Positions 57,858-64,000 of a stretch of DNA of 64,000 nt are shown in pieces. This DNA is from Chamaecyparis obtusa (taxonomy: Eukaryota > Streptophyta > Pinopsida > Cupressales > Cupressaceae): assembly GCA_027943335.1 (NCBI GenBank), contig BSBK01003248.1, positions 1,922,501 to 1,986,500 on the forward strand, in the 5' to 3' direction. Below the pieces are notes generated by a model that was not told the origin of the DNA, did no database searches, and saw only the letters and a list, made by a program, of their open reading frames with translations. The first letter of the stretch is position 1, and every line of letters starts with the position of its first letter. A program made the translations under genes and the position numbers.

Positions 57858-58677
57858 TATAATCACCTAAAAATGGGCTAATAGAATCTAAGGCCCTATT
57901 TTCCCTAGTTCAAAATAATACCTTAATTATGTTAATTCGATCTCTGATTATTGACATAATCCTCAAAATTCAATAAAATCAATTCAATTCTTAATCCAAG
58001 CACTTATCACTAAGGTTTCAAGTAAAAATGAAGGTGATTAACTCTAGACCCAATTAATTAAGTCAATCCCACCAAATGCATGGCTAGTGTTATTAATTTA
58101 AAAGAAAATGATAAATACCTCTTAAATCAAACAAACACAACAAACACACCCTAATTGAATTAAGAGGCTCTCACATGGATCAAGGATCAAGCACGAGTGC
58201 ATCTCAACCATTCAATTCCTCCTACAATCTATAAAAGAGAATTTTCAAAGGCTCATTCCTTCTTCTTAACTTCTTGAATTTGGAGCTTATATTACTTCTT
58301 CCTAATGCTTAATGCTTTGAATTTGATAGTTGTTTTCATGCTCTCATATTTAATTTCATGCTTTAGCTAATTAGAAAAGACCTTAATTTAGTTTATAATG
58401 GAAAGAATTCATGGTTTCATGTTTGATTGAGAAGTATTTTCTAGATTTAGCTTAGTTTCATGCAATTTCATTTGAATCTCTCATTTTAGTGTACATTGTC
58501 ACCATTTAAGGGTCAAAATCTAAGAGCTACTAACCCTTATTTCATACTCGCACTCACTAGAGAGCAATAGGATGATTTCAATTGTTGATTTCTTTAAATT
58601 GCATGCTTATTTCCTCTAATAGATGATATAATGTCTTATTGAAGTGTTGTCTTGTAGGTCACAAACTCTCACACACA
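57858..58677 (+). repeat. E2 3' LTR (820 bp)
   Basis: Starts TATAATCACC (TG mutated to TA) and aligns with 30239-31080. TATA box CTATAAAAG at 58229-58237. Ends in a CACACA run, then CACAG. Confidence 0.88.
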
Positions 58678-59887
58678 CACAGATGATGATTCAGTACTAT
58701 ATCTATAAAACCTTCACAAATATCCCTTTTTTGGCCTCCACTCATACCTCTTCTCAGAATCTAGAAACTTTGGATATTGTTTCTCATCCATGCATGAAAT
58801 GTGCTAGTGATTGTATAAACTTACTTTTGTGAAACTGAGATCAATTATGAGAAGGTAAACAACAAGATAATTTTATTGTATCTTTCATTTCTTTTATCCA
58901 TTCATATTTTCTACCTTCTCTTATATTAGATACTGTGCAGCGTACATAAAGGCAAGGCAGTGATTATTCTCAACAATCGACAGGTATATGTCTTCCAGCC
59001 CTTACCCAGTAGCTAGGACTAAAGATAGCAAAGCTCAAGAGACCATCATAGTTGGTCTCCATCTTTGGTCCATATACTGACAAAACATTTTACATTTCGT
59101 TAGTTCATCAAATGTGGTGAATTAAAAGAATTTAATGGATGATATTTTCATGTATAACGTATATTATTTTAGTTTGACGGTGAACAAATTTATCTACTTC
59201 ATGCACTTGTATACATCGAGCATATCCATAAAGAAGCATCCCTCCCATGTCTTGAGTAATGTAGGTCGTGGGAGGAGATGCTTCTTTATAGTTGCGGTCA
59301 TAGTATACAAGTGCGCAAAGTCGATAAATTCATGCAACATCAACTTAAATAATTCTTTCAAATCCCCTCATTTGATTAGCTAACAAAAGGTAAAACATTT
59401 TGTCAGTATATGGACCAAAGATGAAGACCAACTATGATGGTCTATTGAGCTTTGTTTTCTTTACTATGCTCATTCATTGCTTTTTTTATGGGTAGTAAAT
59501 TTATTCCAACAGAAGTGTTATACATCTGATGGATTCTCCTATCAGTAGTCTATTGTATGCCATCAGATTTCTGATAGGTTAGCCATCAAAGGAACCCCAA
59601 TTCAACAGATTTGTGTGACGGGACTGCTATACATCTGACAAGTTCTCCTGTCGAACATATATTGCATATCTGTCATCTTTTTGACATACACAATGTCGTA
59701 AAGAACCCTTTTTCGACAAATCTGACCCATAGTAAAGTTTCTATTTATGTGGCCTATTCCGATGGGAAACTATGTCAAAAAATTGATGGTGATTACTTCC
59801 GTCACCATTTCCAATGCAAAAATGCCGACAGACACATCTGTCAAAGTTTTGACAAATAGGCATTGCAAATCTGACACATGGCCGTCG
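58678..59887. repeat. CACTA right internal and subterminal region with a 0.2 kb-armed inverted repeat
   Basis: The sequence after E2 is CACTA interior. 59031-59245 and 59262-59453 are inverted copies: GCAAAGCTCAAGAGACCATC pairs with GATGGTCTATTGAGCTTTG, and AAAGAAGCATCCCTCCCATG with GTGGGAGGAGATGCTTCTTT next to a loop of about 17 bases. From about 59480, GTCAGA/TCTGAC-like words (CATCTGACAAGT, ATCTGTCATC, TTTGACAAAT and others) form the subterminal repeat region. No gene. Confidence 0.75.
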
Positions 59888-59912
59888 AAATTTGGCCTCA
59901 AATGTACTAGTG
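59888..59912 (-). repeat. CACTA right terminal inverted repeat
   Basis: On the minus strand CACTAGTACATTTGAGGCC; the partner of 13747-13771. It is followed by the TGA duplication at 59913-59915. Confidence 0.88.
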
Positions 59913-59915
59913 TGA

Positions 59916-60054
59916 AAGTTGGATATTTTTGGATGGATCCTCTTTTCATCACTAAAATATTTGGTTATAAAGCTTATCAATTGACTACTACAGAAAGTGA
60001 TGTTCTCAAAGAGCCTCTCAACACTCTTCACCTAAAGCGACTCTACAGCTAGAC
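59916..60054 (+). pseudogene. pol: E1 integrase ends joined by a deletion
   Basis: KVGYFW continues the zinc-binding motif cut by the CACTA, then jumps directly to MDPLFITKIFGYKAYQLTTTESD and LNTLHLKRLYS, the integrase C-terminal end (E2: LGPFVITAKFGLGAYQLATPKGD, INTLHLKRFYA). About 0.85 kb of integrase core, present in E2, is missing at this joint. Because the CACTA sits beside the joint rather than at it, the two events are separate. Confidence 0.78.
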
Positions 60055-62143
60055 ATTTTGCTTCCTTGTACAACTTATTATTCTAAAAAATTCCTAAAAA
60101 GCATATAATGTCCTAAAAAAAATGATCATCCTAGTGAAAACCTGGAAATATGCGCTTTGATGCATCAATAAAAAAAGCAAAAATACAAAAAAAAAGCAAA
60201 AAATCAAAAGAACAAAAAAATCAAAAAAGACAAAAATCGTGCCTTGGTGAAAACTTGGAAACAGGCACCTTGGTAGCAAAAAAAAATAAATCTCCAAGTG
60301 GTGAAAACCTAACAAACATGCGTCACTTGTAATCAGTGCTCCATCTATCAATGCATAGCTAATCTCTTGTGCTTCCATCCATCTCGCTTTCCATTTCCTT
60401 GTGTCGTCATGGGCTAGAACTTGTCTTAGTCTTATCCTCGGTTCTTATCTATCATCTGGGGGCAATCATATGCCTATCTGAGCTATCAGTGCTTTATCAC
60501 TTGGTTGATCTTTTGAACTTAACTTGAGTCAGTGTATCAGTCCTTTCTGATGGACAATTTATCACTAACACTACTTGATGTTTCTCAACACCCTAATCCT
60601 ACAATGTTTCTTAACACTACCACTCTGGACATCACTATATTTTTCAACACATATTGAATCTTGCATTATCCACTGCGCACTTGCACTTTGACACAAGCAC
60701 AAAGCTTTTCCTTAACATCTAGCACCAAATTACATCCTAGAAAATTGAAAATGACTGAGATATGTTGAACTATTTTCTTGTGTATTGTCTATTATCACTG
60801 ATCTTCGCTATCTCTGTCTTCTAAAGTCACTTGATGATGTCTACTTGACTAGAGATTCATGATTGGGTGCATAAAAATGTTTTCTTTGCTTTCTACTTAT
60901 GGCGTGATTTCAATGATCCTAAGGTGGTCTAATAAACTAGGTGTCTATGGTAAGAGCCTCCATCATGATTAGAATATTGTGCACATACCTCAACCCTCTT
61001 TATTTGGATACTTAGGTGAGGTTGGAATTATCTCCTTGTTTTTTTCTTGTGTGTAGCATGTACGATGACACTCCTGGTTATTTTGGTAGCTTGTGCCTCG
61101 ATACGGGTGTTTTCTTACAACATTAACATGGAAACTATGTTCAGGTCATCTCGATGCTTACGGGTGTTTCTTATATCTTATCTGATATGATCATATTCAT
61201 ATTTTCACGGTTTCTCTCACACGATTGAAGGTTGTACTAATCTCCAATGTCCCAAACACTCAAATGATGAAAAAATAAATGGCTACAAGATCAATGACTT
61301 GACTACTCTCATGTCTTAGGTTGCATTTCATTCTAGGGCTACATTTTAGCTTTGCATCGTTGGTTCCTTTGAGCCATCCTTCCTCTTCTCTCTATCGAAG
61401 TGCTCAACTACAAACATCTCCTAAAAATCGTTGACTAATACTTGTGTGAATCAAGATCAATTCCTTGCTAGGGGCACCAAGTGTTGAGCTCTCATAAGCT
61501 TCATTTGATTTCCATCATCCTGGATTCATTTTCAGGATCCAAATCAAAATCCTTCGTGACATAGTCAAATCTTCTAATGCAATTGACTGCTGACACTATC
61601 ACTTCTCTCTCGCCTCTACCTTCTTTTCTTGGAATTTTGAGGTTGATCTTTGCCCCTTGTACCTCATTTCAATTTTGATCCTGAGGGGGCATGAAAATAT
61701 AGAAAATATTTTTTTTAGTCAAATCTCTTAATTTGCAAATCTAGTAATTGAACCAAATCTTAAATAAATTAAGTCAGTCAGAACTAAAACATCATCACTC
61801 GAGGTATCTCAACTTGAGATTCTCCACATCTCATTTCTGAAAGAGTGTTCTCATTGCTTCATACCAGTTCACTCGAATAGACACCTTTTCAAACTCTTGG
61901 GGCATATCAGGTTCATCAGGACCTATATCAATTGGGTATTATCTCTCAAATGATTAGTTATCTCAATCGCATTGGACAGATATTTAGTCTCATCACTGCA
62001 TATCAGGCTGGATACTCTAGTCTTGCTTATCATTCTTCATTCAATCAGGTTCGGAGTTAGATCTCTATTAGCTACCTTGACATCATCATTCTTTGACTCA
62101 ATGTGTTTCCAAATCGCTCACACATTAGTTAAAGAGGGGCAAA
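60055..62143 (+). other. E1 3' UTR
   Basis: 60130-60320 holds three GTGAAAACCTGG-type repeats separated by A-rich runs. 60870-61030 is homologous to E2 41750-41910 (GCCTCCATCATGATT). 61655-61690 has the GGGGGCATG block seen in E2 at 57310. It ends in the PPT AAAGAGGGGCAAA (62131-62143). No PMD sequence: that block of E2 would lie between 61030 and 61650. Confidence 0.6.
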
Positions 62144-63196
62144 TGTAATCACCTAAAATTGGTCTAGTAGAGCATGAGCCCCCCCTTTTGATCAAATTAC
62201 CTCAAATAAAATCCTAAATCTCAAAAACATATTATGTAGAGTAACTCTAAAAATCTCCTTTGCATAATTAAATCAAAAATCTTATATCAAGCTTATACTA
62301 TGGTCTAATTTCTAGAGCTTGCATAATTATTTAATTGCTATAACCTTTCTTTTAATATAAAGTTTCTACACTTTTATTAAAAGAACACATTCACATGTGT
62401 ACACATGTACTTAATCTTGATTAATTAGCAATTAAAAGGGATTTGTGCTTTCAAAATAGCTAGTTTGTCTTATTCTACCTAACATATCTTTTTTGCCTCT
62501 TAATCCTCACCACTCATCTCTACCTAACCTTACATCTCATTACATCTCCTTTAGCCTCTTTATCTTAACCACTCACTTTTTTGCCTCTTAATCTCCACCC
62601 TCCATTCTTGAGGCAATTCCTTTAAAAGGAATCTCTTCCTTGGCTCAAGAGTCCATTCTCTTGCATTCTAAAGAGGTCCCAATCTTGATCATTGGCATCT
62701 TAGTCTTTAATTTTCTTGTTTTCTTATTTTATTAGAGTAATCTTGTTAATTTGAATTCCTAGCTCTTAGTTGCTTCCATTTGCATGCTCATATCTCTCTT
62801 GCATTCTTAGCTACTTCATTTCTTAGCTTAATCTTGCATTGTTAATCTAGTTTCTCTCTTGCATTGTTAATCTAGTTTCTCTCTTGCATTGTTTCATAGA
62901 ATAGCTCTTGCATCTTCATTCTAGAACACTAATTATTTTGCATTAACCTTGTCTTAATCTCTTATTCTAGCTTAAATCTTACATTTTAGCCTCATTTCTA
63001 GCTTTACATTTGCACTTGAATCTTCCATTTTGGAGTAGTCAAGTCACTAATCCTCTATGTCGATTTGATGAGCATCATGAGAAGGATAAAACTTGCTTCA
63101 ACTAGGAAGCTATGAGCTGCTTCTTGAGATTTCCTCTTCCATGGATTCTCTCAAGTGTAATGGTTCATAGAAGTGTGTCACATTTTTTATCACACA
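62144..63196 (+). repeat. E1 3' LTR (1053 bp)
   Basis: Starts TGTAATCACCTAAAATTGG and ends TATCACACA. Matches positions 1-579 from 62592 on. A 25-base unit (GTTAATCTAGTTTCTCTCTT and the next few bases) is duplicated in tandem near 62842-62891 but single in the 5' LTR. Confidence 0.88.
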
Positions 63197-64000
63197 CATC
63201 CAAAACCACATAATAAAGATTAAATAATCAACGCACACCTGAAAGTGGCCTAAAAGAGTATGGCAATATAAAATTGAAAAGGAAAACTATGGGTGGCCAC
63301 TACACGCAAGGCATTCATAATTAATCTTCTTTTAATGTTATCCCCAAATTTTATTATTCAGTTTCCACTTATTAACAACTTACAATAGGTTACGCTAGAC
63401 TGACCACTTTGAGACTTTGTTCGCTATTAAAAGACACTCCCCCTAAGATGCACCCAGTTAACCTCCCCTAAAGCTTGAATAGAAAAAGCATCACCAATAA
63501 TCAAATAAAACTCATTCAGAATCTTCTCATACTAGGAACAACCTAGCCCTCATATAGCCATTGTAATCACAATAATCTACTAAGTTACATATATGCAGCA
63601 TGTGAACACAACTCAAAATCAGGGTTGGACATGATGATTGAACGAATACACCTCTCACGTGATGAAGAATACAAGAAAATACAAATGAATCAGAAGCCTC
63701 TAGTAAGACAATCTCCTATCTAGGGCTTTACACTATCCGTGATCGACAATTAATCACAATTAAAACACCTTGACATAAAGAACATAAATTTAATATCTTA
63801 TCAATACAATTACATATATTGAACAAAATTTTATTATCAAGAATGCTATACATATATGCATAATCAAATTGAATACCATTATACTAAGGACATCATTAAT
63901 TAAACAATCTTAAACTATAAATGTTCTTCATTAAATAACATAAAATTAAACTATTGAATTTGACTTATAATAATTTAATTATAATTATAATTGTATTAAC
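63197..64000. other. Flank outside E1, nothing recognised
   Basis: AT-rich, without a sustained open frame on either strand. CACTCCCCCTAAGATGCA near 63430 is reminiscent of reverse-strand copia PPT regions but has no support around it. Confidence 0.3.

Larger units (their letters stand above)
30239..58677 (+). mobile_element. E2: Tat-like Ty3/gypsy retrotransposon with an extra antisense PMD gene
   Basis: LTRs 30239-31080 and 57858-58677; PPT AAAGAGGGGCAAA before the 3' LTR; order leader, gag, protease, linker with G-patch, RT, RNase H, archaeal-type RNase H, integrase, 3' region. Imperfect TSD CATAG (30234-30238) / CACAG (58678-58682). It is in the CACTA interior and in turn contains C2 (43320-49149) and Copia-2 (52102-57174). 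Without these it is about 17.5 kb. Stops and frame changes occur in every domain. Same lineage as E1 but a different family: the LTRs share only their ends. Confidence 0.88.
13747..59912. mobile_element. CACTA (En/Spm-like) DNA transposon, 46 kb including nested elements
   Basis: Left end CACTACTACATTTGG and right end, read in reverse, CACTAGTACATTTGA; the 25-bp terminal inverted repeats match at 23 positions. The flanking 3-bp duplication is TGA on both sides (13744-13746, 59913-59915), the size expected for CACTA elements. The E1 reading (LASKLL then KVGYFW) is continuous across it. Subterminal repeats rich in TCTGAC/GTCAGA motifs lie inside both ends. After subtracting E2 (28.4 kb), Copia-1 (7.9 kb) and the LINE, about 8 kb belongs to the CACTA. 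I see no transposase, so it is probably non-autonomous; it carries gene fragments instead. Confidence 0.85.
1..63196 (+). mobile_element. E1: Tat-like Ty3/gypsy LTR retrotransposon, outermost element, non-autonomous
   Basis: The first 579 bases recur near the right end (from 62592), so they are two LTRs of one element; the left one is cut by the window. Between them, once nested insertions are removed, come a long leader, gag, protease, a linker with a G-patch remnant, an archaeal-type RNase H remnant, the tip of the integrase zinc-binding region, an integrase C-terminal tail, 3' UTR and a polypurine tract. This order and the protein motifs match E2 and the plant Tat lineage. RT with the first RNase H is missing between about 12190 and 12200, and the integrase core is missing at about 59930, so it could move only with help from another element. 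It is the oldest host of everything else here. The right TSD may be CATCC at 63197-63201; the left one lies outside the window. Confidence 0.85.

Overview
This 64 kb window is AT-rich plant nuclear DNA made almost entirely of transposable elements nested inside one another. Plant Ty3/gypsy (Tat-like and chromovirus) and Ty1/copia retrotransposons, a LINE, a CACTA DNA transposon and a fragment of the nuclear gene NOG1 all point to a land plant with a large repeat-rich genome. A gymnosperm or a large-genome angiosperm is plausible, but the sequence does not settle which. I found no intact host gene, rRNA, tRNA or CRISPR array.

Layout, outermost to innermost. (1) A Tat-like Ty3/gypsy element, here called E1, spans the left edge to 63196. 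Its 5' LTR is cut by the window start and its 3' LTR is 62144-63196. It has lost its RT and integrase core. (2) E1 carries three insertions: a reverse-orientation chromovirus C1 at 4934-10281 (TSD ATAAT), a 0.8 kb retro-inserted segment at 12443-13264, and a 46 kb CACTA transposon at 13747-59912 (TSD TGA, 25-bp terminal inverted repeats). (3) Inside the CACTA lie a reverse-strand LINE (about 14.9-24.65 kb) split by a copia element, Copia-1 (15546-23474, TSD GGGAT), which is itself split by a reverse solo LTR (20014-21132, TSD ATGTT). Also inside it are broken pieces of NOG1 (26.3-28.5 kb), several very long inverted repeats, and a second Tat-like gypsy element, E2 (30239-58677). (4) E2 in turn contains chromovirus C2 (43320-49149, reverse) and Copia-2 (52102-57174, reverse, TSD ATTAA/GTTAA). 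Copia-2 is the best preserved: one TGA interrupts an otherwise open polyprotein of about 1318 codons.

E1 and E2 share one plan: LTR, long leader, gag with a CCHC-like knuckle, protease, a long acidic linker with a G-patch remnant, RT, RNase H, a second (archaeal-type) RNase H, integrase, a 3' region with GTGAAAACC repeats, PPT and LTR. E2 additionally carries, antisense between integrase and its 3' LTR, a decayed gene with a plant mobile domain (PMD), a coiled-coil repeat region and a proline-rich tail.

Most striking for follow-up: (a) the antisense PMD gene, whose upstream region carries the same GGATCGCATCC-type repeats, in its own sense orientation, as the E2 genomic leader; (b) a small stem-loop repeated six times in the E1 and E2 leaders with compensating changes in the stem; (c) the CACTA carrying NOG1 pieces and a second antisense gene-like fragment; (d) an approximately 0.43 kb-armed, nearly loop-less inverted repeat at 29.0-29.9 kb. 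Almost every retroelement gene except that of Copia-2 is broken by stops (often CAG to TAG) and frameshifts.
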